Positions 47,182 through 59,007 of a stretch of 64,000 nt of DNA are shown here, piece by piece. The notes beneath the pieces are model-generated. The model saw only the letters and a program-made list of their open reading frames with translations. It was not told the origin of the DNA and did no database searches. Origin of the DNA: Acidithiobacillus thiooxidans ATCC 19377. GTDB lineage: Bacteria; Pseudomonadota; Gammaproteobacteria; Acidithiobacillales; Acidithiobacillaceae. How positions within the stretch are numbered: position 1 is the stretch's first letter; every line of letters starts with the position of its first letter. The stretch spans positions 3,284,501-3,348,500 of the forward strand of contig NZ_CP045571.1 of the NCBI RefSeq assembly GCF_009662475.1. Reading direction: 5' to 3'. The translations under genes were made by a program, and so were the position numbers.

Positions 47182-48063
47182 ATGCAAGTGGGTTTCGTAG
47201 GACTGGGGCAGATGGGCTCGGGAATGGCAGCCAGACTGCTCACTTCCGGAGTAAATCTGAAGGTATTTAACCGCACTCCCGAGAAAATACAGGCGCTTGT
47301 TGATCAGGGCGCAAAAGCCGCCGGTAACCTTCAGGATCTTGCCGATGCCGATGTTGTATTCACCATGCTCGCCGATGATCCAGCCGTAACATCTCTGGTT
47401 CTGGAGGAAAACGGCCTGATAACGCATTTGCGGACAGGGGCCGTGCATGTGTCCTGCAGCACCATCAGTGTCAGCCTTTCAGCGCAGCTGGCCGCAGCCC
47501 ATGCCCGAGCCGGGCAGGAGTATCTGGCCGCCCCGGTTTTCGGAAGGCCCGATGCGGCGGCTGCCGGCAAGCTGTTCCTGGCCTTGGCAGGAAAGCCGGA
47601 GATCATCTCCCGCCTGCAAAACCTTTTTGATGTGATGGGTCAACGTAGTTTTGTGGTGGCAGATGCGCCGGAAAAGGCCAATCTGGTCAAACTCAGTGGT
47701 AATTTTTTGATAGCTTCGGTCATTGAGTCGCTGGGTGAAGCCATGGCACTGGTGGAAAAAGGGGGAGTAGACCGCCATGCCTATCTGGATTTGCTGACCT
47801 CCAGCCTGTTCAATGTGCCCCTCTACAAAAATTATGGCGCACTGATTGCCGACCGGAAATTTACGCCGCCAGGATTTGCCGCGCCGCTGGGCCAGAAAGA
47901 TATGCGTCTGGTTCTGGCAGCAGCGGAACATCTGGATGTTCCACTGCCTCTTGCAAGCCTCCTGCGTGATCGCTTTATTCGTCTCGCTGCCGAAGGCGGC
48001 ACCACCCGTGACTGGTCTGCCGTAGGGGCATTGGCCGCGCAGGATGCCGGTCTTCTGTCCTGA
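47182..48063 (+). CDS. NAD(P)-dependent beta-hydroxyacid dehydrogenase
   Basis: A 293-residue protein of the 3-hydroxyisobutyrate/6-phosphogluconate dehydrogenase family: GFVGLGQMGSGMA (4-16), the substrate-site segment near DAPVFGRPDAAAAGKL, and the catalytic lysine region ANLVKLSGNFLI. The substrate may be glyoxylate/succinic semialdehyde (GLYR type) or another small hydroxyacid. ATG 47182 follows gaggaggt. It opens the C1 cluster. Confidence 0.85.
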   Translation: MQVGFVGLGQMGSGMAARLLTSGVNLKVFNRTPEKIQALVDQGAKAAGNLQDLADADVVFTMLADDPAVTSLVLEENGLITHLRTGAVHVSCSTISVSLSAQLAAAHARAGQEYLAAPVFGRPDAAAAGKLFLALAGKPEIISRLQNLFDVMGQRSFVVADAPEKANLVKLSGNFLIASVIESLGEAMALVEKGGVDRHAYLDLLTSSLFNVPLYKNYGALIADRKFTPPGFAAPLGQKDMRLVLAAAEHLDVPLPLASLLRDRFIRLAAEGGTTRDWSAVGALAAQDAGLLS

Positions 48064-48093
48064 ATATCGGTGATGCTTCACAAGGAGAAAACC

Positions 48094-50361
48094 ATGTCTG
48101 AACTGAAATTTCGTCCTTATCATCAACCAGCAGGAGGCTGGGGAGCACTTCGTGCTTCCATGCAGAGCCTGCGCCAGCAAGGTATTCTCTCGGAAGGTAC
48201 AGCCCTGCTGCTGAAGTCCAATCAGGCCGAAGGTTTTGATTGTCCGGGCTGCGCCTGGCCTGATCCCGATGCCCACTCCACCTTTGAATTTTGTGAAAAC
48301 GGCGTCAAGGCGGTTGCTGCCGAAGCCACCAGCAAACGCGTAACAGCGGATTTTTTTGCCCGGCATTCCGTGAGCTGGCTTGCCCAGCAAAGTGATTATG
48401 ATCTGGAAGAATTCGGCCGCCTGACCGAACCGATGATCTATGATGCCGCCAGCGACCATTATCAACCCGTTTCCTGGGAGCAGGCATTTGCCCAGATAGC
48501 CCATCACCTGCAGGTGCTCGACTCCCCCCACCAGGCTATTTTTTATACGTCCGGCAGAACTTCCAACGAAGCTGCTTTTCTCTATCAGCTTTTTGTCCGT
48601 GAGTTTGGTACCAACAACATGCCGGACTGCTCCAACATGTGTCACGAACCTACCAGTCTCGGAATGCCTGAGTCTATTGGTATTGGCAAAGGTACCGTCA
48701 CCCTGGAAGACTTTGACCACGCCGATACACTGCTCCTCTTTGGCCATAATCCCGGCACCAATCACCCGCGCATGCTCGGCACCTTGCGAGATGCGGCCAA
48801 ACGTGGCTGCCGGATTCTGGTTTTCAATCCGCTTCGGGAACGTGGCCTGCAGCGTTTTGTTAACCCTCAGGATCCCGGCGAGATGCTCACCAATCATGGG
48901 ACCGAAATCGCTACCCATTACTATCAGCCCCGCATTGGCGGCGACTATGCCATTGCCCTCGGCATAGTGCGTTATCTGTTGGAGCAAGGCTCTCTGGATG
49001 AGGATTTTATTGATACGCATACTGAGGGTTTCACTGCTCTGAAAAAAATTACCCTGGATACCCCCTGGGCAGAAATTGAGTCGGAAAGCGGTCTCAGCCA
49101 TGCCGATTTTATGGAAATCGGTAAAATTTATGATTCGGGCAAAGCCAGTATCATCACCTGGGGCATGGGCATCACCCAACACAAGCATGCCGTGGCTACC
49201 ATTCAGATGCTGGTCAATGTGCTTCTCCTCAAAGGGAATATCGGTAAGCCCGGAGCGGGAGCCTGCCCCATTCGCGGACACAGTAATGTTCAGGGTGATC
49301 GCACCATGGGGATATGGGAACGTCCCGCTGCCGATTTTCTGGATCGTCTGGGCAAGGAGTTTGGTTTTGAGCCGCCCCGAGAACCCGGCCATGACGTCAT
49401 TGCCAGCATTGCCGCTCTGGAAAAAGGTGAGGCCAAGGTGTTTTTCGGGATGGGGGGCAATTTTGCCAACGCCACCCCGGATACCCGGCGCGTGCATGAA
49501 GCCTTGCGCCATTGTGAACTGACCGTGCATGTAACCACCAAACTCAATCGCTCTCATGTGGTCCACGGAAAAAACGCCCTGATTCTTCCTTGTCTGGGTC
49601 GAACAGAAATAGACATTCAAAATGGTCAGCCCCAGGGCATTACCGTTGAGGATTCCATGAGCATGGTGCACATTTCCCAGGGAATGCGGGCACCGGCATC
49701 GTCCCAACTGAAATCCGAATGTGCCATTATCGCCGAACTGGCTGAAGCCACCTTGCCCGACAGCAAAACCCCATGGCGCGCACTGATAGAGGATTACGAC
49801 CGGATTCGCGATCGCATCTCACGGGTAGTTGCAGGTTTTGAGGACTTCAATGCCCGGGTCCATCAACCCAGAGGGTTTCATCTCGATCTGCCGCCACGCT
49901 CCCGGCGCTGGACGACCCCATCGGGCAAGGCTCAGTTTATTGCCCAGCCATTGCATCACATCACCGAAGACCGCTTTATTCCCAAAAGTTCTGAGCGGGT
50001 TTTCAATCTCATGACGATTCGTAGCCATGATCAATACAACACCACCATTTATGGTTACGAAGATCGCTACCGGGGAGTATCGGGTGCCCGCAATATTTGC
50101 TTCATGCATCCTGAAGACATGGCTGAATTGGGTTTTATCGAAAATACGCTGGTGGATATTATTTCGCACTGGACTGACGGCGAGCGCGTTGCCCGGAGTT
50201 TTCGCCTGCTACCCTATGATATTCCCCGCTCCTGTGTGGCTGGCTACTATCCCGAGCTGAATGTACTGGTGCCTCTGTCCAGTCATGCAGACCGGGCCAA
50301 CACCCCGACTTCCAAATCCATTCGGGTGACCTTTCACGCGGTGAGCAAGCGTGACGTCTGA
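48094..50361 (+). CDS. FdhF/YdeP family molybdopterin oxidoreductase
   Basis: A 755-residue molybdoenzyme of the YdeP group. N-terminal cysteines C50, C53 and C67 may bind an iron-sulfur cluster. The molybdenum-ligand site is SNMCHEPTSLG with C183-H184, so it uses cysteine where FdhH has selenocysteine. Later blocks WGMGITQHKHAV and FNLMTIRSHDQYNTTIYG bind the pterin cofactor. There is no export signal, so it is cytosolic. fdhD downstream and the formaldehyde genes suggest formate oxidation. Confidence 0.88.
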   Translation: MSELKFRPYHQPAGGWGALRASMQSLRQQGILSEGTALLLKSNQAEGFDCPGCAWPDPDAHSTFEFCENGVKAVAAEATSKRVTADFFARHSVSWLAQQSDYDLEEFGRLTEPMIYDAASDHYQPVSWEQAFAQIAHHLQVLDSPHQAIFYTSGRTSNEAAFLYQLFVREFGTNNMPDCSNMCHEPTSLGMPESIGIGKGTVTLEDFDHADTLLLFGHNPGTNHPRMLGTLRDAAKRGCRILVFNPLRERGLQRFVNPQDPGEMLTNHGTEIATHYYQPRIGGDYAIALGIVRYLLEQGSLDEDFIDTHTEGFTALKKITLDTPWAEIESESGLSHADFMEIGKIYDSGKASIITWGMGITQHKHAVATIQMLVNVLLLKGNIGKPGAGACPIRGHSNVQGDRTMGIWERPAADFLDRLGKEFGFEPPREPGHDVIASIAALEKGEAKVFFGMGGNFANATPDTRRVHEALRHCELTVHVTTKLNRSHVVHGKNALILPCLGRTEIDIQNGQPQGITVEDSMSMVHISQGMRAPASSQLKSECAIIAELAEATLPDSKTPWRALIEDYDRIRDRISRVVAGFEDFNARVHQPRGFHLDLPPRSRRWTTPSGKAQFIAQPLHHITEDRFIPKSSERVFNLMTIRSHDQYNTTIYGYEDRYRGVSGARNICFMHPEDMAELGFIENTLVDIISHWTDGERVARSFRLLPYDIPRSCVAGYYPELNVLVPLSSHADRANTPTSKSIRVTFHAVSKRDV

Positions 50362-50598
50362 GTCTGCTCCAGAATCGGCCACGGAAGATCTGGTCATCGC
50401 CCTGCTGCAGGCACTGTGTCATGAACCGGTCATTTCTCTGGCGAAAATAGGCAAACAGATGAATTTGCGGCGGAGCCAACTGGAACGTCTGTTGTTACTG
50501 CTTGGTGAAAATGAAAGCTGGGGTGGTATGGGATATCTGACCCAAAGCGAACAACGTGGTCGCACCGTGATCCTTCTTACTCAAAAAGGAAAGGATTT

Positions 50599-50620
<22 letters not shown>
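50351..50620 (+). CDS. Small winged-helix-like protein
   Basis: An 89-residue protein from GTG 50351, overlapping the molybdoenzyme gene by 11 bases and fdhD by 22. The segment SLAKIGKQMNLRRSQLERLLLLLGE reads as a helix-turn-helix, followed by a wing-like GYLTQSEQRGRTVILLTQKGKDL. It may regulate the cluster or act in FdhD-dependent maturation. The family is not recognised with certainty. Confidence 0.6.
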
Positions 50621-52598
<1,978 letters not shown>

Positions 52599-52606
52599 GG
52601 TATTTC

Positions 52607-53476
52607 ATGCCCGCTCAAGAACTGGAGATCCTCGAATCGCATGCCTGCTTTGGCGGGCGCATGGCGCGCTATGAACATCCATCCCGGCACTGTCAGGGAC
52701 CCATGCGTTTTGCGATTTTTATCCCCCCGCATCAACCAGGGGAAAAGCTTCCGGTGCTGACTTTTCTTGCCGGACTGACCTGCAGCGAAGAAACTTTCAT
52801 GATCAAGGCGGGAGCTCAGCGCTATGCGGCAGAACTGGGCCTTATCCTGGTAGCCCCCGATACCAGCCCCCGTAATACCGGAATTGCAGGAGAAAATGAT
52901 GACTGGGACTTCGGCAGCGGTGCCGGATTTTATCTGGACGCGACGCAAGCCCCCTGGCAGGCTCACTACCAGATGTTTTCCTATGTAACCGAAGAACTTC
53001 CCGCCCTCATTGCCCGGAATTTTCCCATGAGCGCAGGCGTCCAGGGCATTTGCGGGCACTCCATGGGTGGTCACGGGGCTCTGGTCTGCGGATTACGACG
53101 ACCCGGGCAGTATCAGTCCCTGTCGGCCTTCGCCCCGGTATCCGCCCCCAGTCAGACGCCCTGGGGACAAAAAGCCTTCAGTCGCTACCTCGGTGACGAT
53201 ACCCGGCAATGGCTGGCTTATGACAGTCTGGAACTCCTCAAAAGTTCGGGCCAACAGCACCCACCCATCCTGATAGATCAGGGACGTGCCGATCCCTTTC
53301 TGGAGGCAGAGCTGAAAACCGAATATCTGGAGACTCTGAATGACCCGCAAATCATCCTGCGCTGGCATGAAACCTATGATCACAGCTATTTTTTCATCAG
53401 CAGCTTCATCGGAGAACATCTGAATTTCCATGCCCGCCATCTGGGCGCTGTACCCAGATCACCTGCTCATGACTGA
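52607..53476 (+). CDS. fghA: S-formylglutathione hydrolase
   Basis: Releases formate and glutathione. The 289-residue protein has the LTFLAGLTCSEETFM block, the nucleophile elbow G-H-S-M-G with S152, and the late aspartate/histidine in DQGRADPF and HETYDHSYFFI. It completes the glutathione-dependent route from formaldehyde to formate begun by the preceding gene. Confidence 0.96.
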   Translation: MPAQELEILESHACFGGRMARYEHPSRHCQGPMRFAIFIPPHQPGEKLPVLTFLAGLTCSEETFMIKAGAQRYAAELGLILVAPDTSPRNTGIAGENDDWDFGSGAGFYLDATQAPWQAHYQMFSYVTEELPALIARNFPMSAGVQGICGHSMGGHGALVCGLRRPGQYQSLSAFAPVSAPSQTPWGQKAFSRYLGDDTRQWLAYDSLELLKSSGQQHPPILIDQGRADPFLEAELKTEYLETLNDPQIILRWHETYDHSYFFISSFIGEHLNFHARHLGAVPRSPAHD

Positions 53477-53529
53477 TTTCCGGGACCCGCACAACGGGCC
53501 TAGTCTCTACCAAGCAGAGCCTTTAGCCG

Positions 53530-54846
53530 ATGGCTGACAGCCGGGGGCATGCGTTGGGTGCAGCCATGTTGGGGATGCTGTTGGACGGCTATGACCTCAG
53601 CATCATGGCGGTGGTTCTGCTGCCGCTGAGCAGCGCCTGGCATCTGCAGGCTACGGAAACCGGCATTCTTATGGCCATGGCCCTGCTCGGCTCCCTGATC
53701 GGCGGATTATTCGGTGGATTTTTCACGGATCGTTTTGGTCGCCGCCGACTGCTTTTCCCCAACATTTTTCTGTATGTACTGGGAGCCTTGATCAGTGCTT
53801 TCAGTCCGGATACCGCAGCGCTTTTCGCGGGCCGATTTATTACCGGTCTCGCCATTGGCCTCGACTACCCACTGGTGGCCACCATCGTTGCCGAATACAG
53901 CCAGTCGGCGCAGCGCGGAAATCGCTTTGCCCGGGTCAATCTGGCCTGGTATGTAGGCGCATTGCTCTCCACCCTGGTCGGCTGGGCACTGCTATCCACC
54001 GGACCCGACTCCTGGCGCTGGATGCTGGGCAGCGCCATCGTCCCCGCCCTGGCCTTGCTCTGGCTGCGTCGTGGCCTGCCGGAATCACCGCGCTGGCTGG
54101 TGCGCAAAGGGCAGCATCAGCAGGCGGAGGAAGCCCTGGCGCAGCTACAGCCAGCTTATTCGCCAGCGCAGCGGCAGGCGGAACTCGAAAGTTTTCAGAT
54201 TCAGCGTCAATCGTGGCGTATTCTGCTCCGTAAAGCCTGGTTACGACGCCTTTTTCTCAGCGTTTTCCCCTGGTTTTGTCTGGACGTGGTCGGCCTCGGG
54301 ATTGGTCTCTATTTCCCCATGGTACTGCGTGATAATGGTCTGGCCAGCAGTAATGCCGCTGCTGCAGCCATCAATGCGGCTTTTCTGATTATTTCGGCCC
54401 TCGGGATCGTTTTCATTGTCTCCCGTCTGGATCGCTGGGGGCGCATTCCCCTGCAAAGTGCGGGTTTTGCTCTGATGTCCCTGGGACTGGCCGTATTCGC
54501 GCTCTGCTCCTGGAACCATTGGATTATGGGCGTATATCTGGCCGCTGCCGTATATTCTTTCGGGGTGGGCATTGGTCCCGGCGTCACCGTATTTGCTCTG
54601 GCAGTGGAAATCTTCCCCACTGAATTGCGGGCCAGCGCCGCTGGTCTGGCAACGGCCCTGTCGCGGCTGGGGGCCTTCTTTTCCGCCGTACTGTTTCCGA
54701 TTTTTGAAAAAAGCTGGGGGATTCCTCTGGTGCTGGTATTTATGTCAGTTGTTGCCCTGCTCGGCTTGCTGGCCACCCTGATTTATGGCGTGGAATCGCG
54801 TATGAAAAGCCTGGAAGAACTGGAAAACCTGGCCGCTAAAAACTGA
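53530..54846 (+). CDS. MFS transporter (sugar/organic-acid type)
   Basis: A 438-residue protein with 12 hydrophobic segments. The first loop has GFFTDRFGRRR, the MFS signature; PESPRWLVRKG after the sixth segment is typical of the sugar-porter/aromatic-acid side. It may import or export a substrate connected with the C1 cluster, but is only 53 bases downstream and could be separate. Confidence 0.85.
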   Translation: MADSRGHALGAAMLGMLLDGYDLSIMAVVLLPLSSAWHLQATETGILMAMALLGSLIGGLFGGFFTDRFGRRRLLFPNIFLYVLGALISAFSPDTAALFAGRFITGLAIGLDYPLVATIVAEYSQSAQRGNRFARVNLAWYVGALLSTLVGWALLSTGPDSWRWMLGSAIVPALALLWLRRGLPESPRWLVRKGQHQQAEEALAQLQPAYSPAQRQAELESFQIQRQSWRILLRKAWLRRLFLSVFPWFCLDVVGLGIGLYFPMVLRDNGLASSNAAAAAINAAFLIISALGIVFIVSRLDRWGRIPLQSAGFALMSLGLAVFALCSWNHWIMGVYLAAAVYSFGVGIGPGVTVFALAVEIFPTELRASAAGLATALSRLGAFFSAVLFPIFEKSWGIPLVLVFMSVVALLGLLATLIYGVESRMKSLEELENLAAKN

Positions 54847-54848
54847 AG

Positions 54849-55556
54849 CTACTCAAAACTCCAGGTGCGGACGATACGCAAAGGCGTCGGCGGGGATTGC
54901 CACAGAGCCGGTAAGGCTGCAAAAGGTGACGCAGCACGAATAAGGGTTTCCACCGCTTCCACCAGGGCAACATTGCGTGAGCCCTGCAACATGGAAATTT
55001 CCAATAAATGTCCATTTGGAGCAATGGTTACTGCCACGACCACCCGTCCTTGCGGCAGCGGCCCATGCCCCGGCGCAAACAGCTTTTTCTGGGCGAGCGC
55101 CATGATGCGTCCTTCCCAGTTTTTCAGATAGAAGTTATAGGCAGCCTGGCGCTCTGCTGAAGAAACAGCTGGCATCGCTTTATGCGTCACGGCGTCCACA
55201 TCCGCCTGGGGACGCGACACGCGCGGATCTATCGGGGCACTGATCCGGGGCTGATGAAAAGTGGGAGTCAGGGAAATTTCCACTAACGAGGTAACCGGAT
55301 TTTTTTTGGCCAGGGGTGCGGCCAGGCCCAATAACAGATACATCCAGACCAGCAAATTGACAAACAACGAAAACAAGAGCCAGGGAAACAACTGGTCCAT
55401 GTCACTGGCGCGCAACCGGAAAATCCGGCCAATGGCGATAATACCTACCGCACCATACCAACGCAGCCGAAATAACACATCTTCAAGTAGGCTCTCAGAT
55501 TTTTTCTGGCGCACATTCCGGCCAGGACGCGCTGAGGACGCTTTTACTCCAGCCAT
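54849..55556 (-). CDS. TonB-like energy-transducing protein
   Basis: A 235-residue protein with one membrane segment (about 51-75), a proline-containing middle part and a C-terminal TonB-like domain (GRVVVAVTIAPNGHLLEISMLQGS then LVEAVETLIRAASPFAALP). The start at 55556 overlaps the hemB end by 13 bases; a longer in-frame extension to 55655 lies inside hemB and is unlikely. The N-terminal basic segment is longer than usual for TonB. No ExbB/ExbD or receptor genes are adjacent. Confidence 0.75.
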   Translation of the reverse strand: MAGVKASSARPGRNVRQKKSESLLEDVLFRLRWYGAVGIIAIGRIFRLRASDMDQLFPWLLFSLFVNLLVWMYLLLGLAAPLAKKNPVTSLVEISLTPTFHQPRISAPIDPRVSRPQADVDAVTHKAMPAVSSAERQAAYNFYLKNWEGRIMALAQKKLFAPGHGPLPQGRVVVAVTIAPNGHLLEISMLQGSRNVALVEAVETLIRAASPFAALPALWQSPPTPLRIVRTWSFE

Positions 55557-56536
55557 TCCGCCGCATCCAGGGCGTAATAAGTAATAATGGCGTCTGCCCC
55601 GGCGCGTTTCATGCCCAATAAAGATTCCAGCACGCTGCGCTGTAAATCCAGCCATCCCGCCCGCGCGGCTGCCTGCAACATGCTGTATTCTCCTGACACC
55701 TGATAAGTCAGCACCGGCAAATCACAGCGCTCGCGCAAATCCCGTACCAGATCCAGATACGGCATGGCAGGCTTGACCATGACCATGTCGCAACCTTCAG
55801 CAATATCCAGATCCAGTTCGCGGAAAGCTTCGCGGCGATTGCCTGGATCCATCTGATAGGCGCGACGATCGCCAAACTGGGGGGCACTATCGGCTGCATC
55901 CCGGAACGGCCCGTAATAGGCGCTGGCATACTTGACCGCGTAGGACAAAATGCTGACCTCGGAGTGACCGGCAGCATCCAGCGCCTCACGGATGGCCGTC
56001 ACCATGCCATCCACCATGCCCGATGGCGCCACCACATGCACACCCGCCTCGGCATAGGAAAGTGCCTGACGCTGCAGGTTTTCCAGGGTCGTATTATCGT
56101 CCCGATCCCCTTCGGCATTGAGAATACCGCAATGGCCATGATCGGTGTATTCACAAAAACAGGCGTCTGCTATGACCAGCAGATCGGGGTAGGCAGCACG
56201 GATTGCGCGGGTGGCCTTTTGCACCAACCCCTCACTATCCCAGGAGGCAGAGCCACAGGCATCCTTGCAGCCTTCAGCAATAACACCAAACAACAAAACC
56301 GCCGAAATACCCCGGGAGACCGCTTCTCTGCAAAGCTTCAGGGCTGAATCAATACTATGGCGGAATACCCCGGGCATGGAAACAATATCGCTGCGGATCC
56401 CTTCACCTTCCACCAGGAAAATGGGCAGGATGAAATCCGCTGGTGTCAGCTGATTTTCCCGCAGCATGGCGCGCATGGCCGGATGGCGGCGCAAACGTCG
56501 GGGCGAATGTCGTAAGGAAAGACTATTTCTAGACAT
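55544..56536 (-). CDS. hemB: Delta-aminolevulinic acid dehydratase (porphobilinogen synthase)
   Basis: Condenses two 5-aminolevulinate molecules to porphobilinogen. The 330-residue protein has the metal-binding region DACFCEYTDHGHCG, the Schiff-base lysines in SYAVKYASAYYGPFR and MVKPAMPYLD, and the usual C-terminus. ATG 56536 overlaps hemD by eight bases; a TTG two codons upstream is possible. The order hemC-hemD-hemB on the minus strand makes a haem operon. Confidence 0.96.
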   Translation of the reverse strand: MSRNSLSLRHSPRRLRRHPAMRAMLRENQLTPADFILPIFLVEGEGIRSDIVSMPGVFRHSIDSALKLCREAVSRGISAVLLFGVIAEGCKDACGSASWDSEGLVQKATRAIRAAYPDLLVIADACFCEYTDHGHCGILNAEGDRDDNTTLENLQRQALSYAEAGVHVVAPSGMVDGMVTAIREALDAAGHSEVSILSYAVKYASAYYGPFRDAADSAPQFGDRRAYQMDPGNRREAFRELDLDIAEGCDMVMVKPAMPYLDLVRDLRERCDLPVLTYQVSGEYSMLQAAARAGWLDLQRSVLESLLGMKRAGADAIITYYALDAAEWLE

Positions 56537-57326
56537 CGGCAACTTGCTCCCGGCTTTTTGCCCAGACTTCCAGAGCCGCCATAATCCCTTCGGTACTGGC
56601 TTGTTCAGCTACCCAGGGGTCCGGTAAACCCACCGCAGTAATGGCTTCTGCGGTAAGCGGGCTGATGGCAATCAGGGGGGTATTTTTCAACCAGCGCTGG
56701 CCGAGCCCGCCAATCATTTGATAAAAGTTATTGAAAATTTCAGGACTGGTCAGGGTAACAGCATCCAGTTCACCACGGGCCCAGGCGTGCAGGAGAGGGG
56801 TTGGATTGGCACCCGGCAGGGTGCGGCGATAACACAGGACCTTGTCCACTTGCGCGCCGCGTTCGCGCAACACCTTTTCCAGCAATTCACGACCCTGATC
56901 GCCGACAAAGAGGGCGACGTGGCGGTCTTGCATTTCCGCCAGTTCAGCACTGTTGAGCAACCCCTCAGAGCTGAATTTTTTGGGCACCAGATCCACTTGC
57001 AGGCCAAATTCCCGAAGGGCCTTGGCAGTTTCTCTCCCCACCGCCGCAACGCGCGGCCCCTGGGGCCAGATTAAATTCCGGCTTTGCAGACGACTCAGGG
57101 CAAAAGCTACCGCATTGCGGCTGGTAAAAATCACCCAGTCGAATGTATCAAGCTGGTGCAGGGCATCATCCAGAGACTGCCAGTTTTCCGGTGCTTCAAT
57201 TTGTACTGCCGGAAACAGAATCGGCCGCGCAGCAACCGCTTTCAGCGCTTCCACCAGATCTCCTGCCTGCTCGCGGGGACGGGTAACCACCACCCCTTTG
57301 TTCTGTAGTAATCCACTACTCATCAT
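56529..57326 (-). CDS. hemD: Uroporphyrinogen-III synthase
   Basis: Cyclises hydroxymethylbilane with inversion of ring D. The 265-residue protein has low overall conservation as expected, but VVTRPREQAGDLVEALKA at the start, FTSRNAVAFALSRL, and LTSPEIFNNFYQMIG near residue 185 are recognisable. Its start ATGATG overlaps the hemC stop by four bases. Confidence 0.92.
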   Translation of the reverse strand: MMSSGLLQNKGVVVTRPREQAGDLVEALKAVAARPILFPAVQIEAPENWQSLDDALHQLDTFDWVIFTSRNAVAFALSRLQSRNLIWPQGPRVAAVGRETAKALREFGLQVDLVPKKFSSEGLLNSAELAEMQDRHVALFVGDQGRELLEKVLRERGAQVDKVLCYRRTLPGANPTPLLHAWARGELDAVTLTSPEIFNNFYQMIGGLGQRWLKNTPLIAISPLTAEAITAVGLPDPWVAEQASTEGIMAALEVWAKSREQVADV

Positions 57327-58240
57327 GTCTGAATTTCCTTGATAATTGCGGCAGCACCCTGGGCCAGTAACTGGTCAGCCACCTCCCGGCCCAGCGCCAC
57401 CGGATCCGTACCATTGGCTTCTGCCCGCAGCAGGCGGGAACCATCTGGACTAGCTACTAACCCACGCAGGAGCAGCTTTTGTTCCTGCCATTGTGCCAGC
57501 GCGGCAACCGGCAAGCGACAATCTCCACCCAGAATCCGGTTCATGCTGCGCTCCGCCAACACACACTGCCAGGTAGGCTGATCCATCAAGGGCTGTAATA
57601 ACTCCCTCGTTGCTATATCGTCTGTGCGGATTTCAATGCCTACCGCGCCCTGCCCCACTGCAGGCAAGGACTGCTCAACGGGAATAGCGTAGGTAATCCG
57701 TTCATGAAGCTGCAGACGCTTCAGCCCCGCCACAGCCAGGATAATCGCCGAATATTGACCTTCGTCCAGCTTGCGCAGCCGGGTAGCTACATTACCCCGT
57801 AAATCATCCACCTGTACTTGCGGATATTTTTGCAATAATTGTGCGCGGCGCCGCAAGCTGGAACTCCCCACTCTGGCGTCCGGCGCAAGTTCCTCCGGAT
57901 GGTGGACCGTGTTACTGACGAAGGCATCACGGACATCCTCCCGCGCCATGATGGCCGCAATTTCCAGGCCCTCCGGCTGCAGGGCCGGCACATCCTTCAT
58001 GGAATGCACGGCAATATCCACCTGGCGCGCCAGTAACGCTTCTTCTATTTCCTTGACGAACAGCCCTTTGCCGCCCAGAGAATGCAAGGGCGCGTCCAAC
58101 AGCACGTCCCCACTGGTACTCATGCGGATGATTTCCACCTGAACATCCGGATAGGCGGCATGCAGGGCATCCCGGACATGCTCAGCCTGCCAGACAGCGA
58201 GAGGACTGGCGCGGGTACCAATTCGAATAAGCGGCATCAT
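57323..58240 (-). CDS. hemC: Porphobilinogen deaminase (hydroxymethylbilane synthase)
   Basis: Polymerises four porphobilinogens. The 305-residue protein from MMPLIRIGTRASPLA has the LGGKGLFVKEIEEALL segment, the HSMKDVPA motif and the dipyrromethane-cofactor cysteine in GGDCRLPVAAL. An in-frame extension upstream to 58342 has no ribosome site and no similarity. It shares a 167-bp divergent spacer with pal. Confidence 0.96.
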   Translation of the reverse strand: MMPLIRIGTRASPLAVWQAEHVRDALHAAYPDVQVEIIRMSTSGDVLLDAPLHSLGGKGLFVKEIEEALLARQVDIAVHSMKDVPALQPEGLEIAAIMAREDVRDAFVSNTVHHPEELAPDARVGSSSLRRRAQLLQKYPQVQVDDLRGNVATRLRKLDEGQYSAIILAVAGLKRLQLHERITYAIPVEQSLPAVGQGAVGIEIRTDDIATRELLQPLMDQPTWQCVLAERSMNRILGGDCRLPVAALAQWQEQKLLLRGLVASPDGSRLLRAEANGTDPVALGREVADQLLAQGAAAIIKEIQT

Positions 58241-58407
58241 GGCGGGATAATCATCCTGGAATAACACAAAAAAGCAGGAGCTAGACCCCTTGGCAGGGCA
58301 ACTTTTCCCGTCAAGGATAATGATGTTTGAGCAAAGCAGCAAATAACATTGAAATACTCTTTAACTACAAGATACAATCGCTGCAAATTTAACAGGAGCT
58401 CGAAAAC

Positions 58408-58986
58408 ATGCGTCACCATCAAATCTGGATAGCCGTTGCAATGACTGGTGCCCTGGCACTGACGGGCTGCGCCCATAATGTAGGTAGTGGTAAACCCAGC
58501 ACTGTGGGTGCTGTGGCCCCTGTCAATTCCGCTGCCACCGCAGGTTACAATGGCGAAGGCGTCAATGGCCAGGATCTGAATGCCAATGGCCCCATCGGCG
58601 GCGGCAACAGCGGCCTGACGGCGGCTGAACTGGCTGCCCTGCCGCAGCAATTGCGTGTGCATTTCGGCTTCAACAGTGAAAACATGGATGCCCATGCCCA
58701 GCAGATTGCCACCCAGAATGCCCAGTTCATGGTCAATCATCCCCATGTCAAGGTCCGCCTGGAAGGCAATACCGATGACCGGGGTACTCAGGAATACAAT
58801 CTGGCCCTCGGCGAACGCCGCGCGGAAACCGTGAAGCAGTTCCTGGAAGCTCAGGGAGTCAATGCCGCGCGCATCAGCACCGTGAGCTTCGGCAAGGATA
58901 ACCCCCTCTGCACTACCAATGATGCCGAGTGCTGGGCAAAAAACCGCCGCGTTGATTTTGTGTATAGTGGTGGCTACAACGGCTAA
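58408..58986 (+). CDS. pal: Peptidoglycan-associated lipoprotein
   Basis: Anchors the outer membrane to peptidoglycan as part of the Tol-Pal system. The 192-residue precursor has a lipobox (LTGC, cysteine 21) and a C-terminal OmpA-like domain: VHFGFNSENMD, RLEGNTDDRGTQEYNLALGERRAE, NRRVDFVY. The D-R-G-T-x-E-Y-N segment binds diaminopimelate. A good caggag site precedes the ATG. Confidence 0.95.
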   Translation: MRHHQIWIAVAMTGALALTGCAHNVGSGKPSTVGAVAPVNSAATAGYNGEGVNGQDLNANGPIGGGNSGLTAAELAALPQQLRVHFGFNSENMDAHAQQIATQNAQFMVNHPHVKVRLEGNTDDRGTQEYNLALGERRAETVKQFLEAQGVNAARISTVSFGKDNPLCTTNDAECWAKNRRVDFVYSGGYNG

Positions 58987-59007
58987 ACAGCCAAGGAGTA
59001 TATGTTG

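Noticed and set aside
47479-49707. 742-codon minus-strand frame opposite the dehydrogenase and YdeP genes
   Set aside because: The plus-strand genes are clear family members; the antisense frame has no recognisable domain and results from codon bias.
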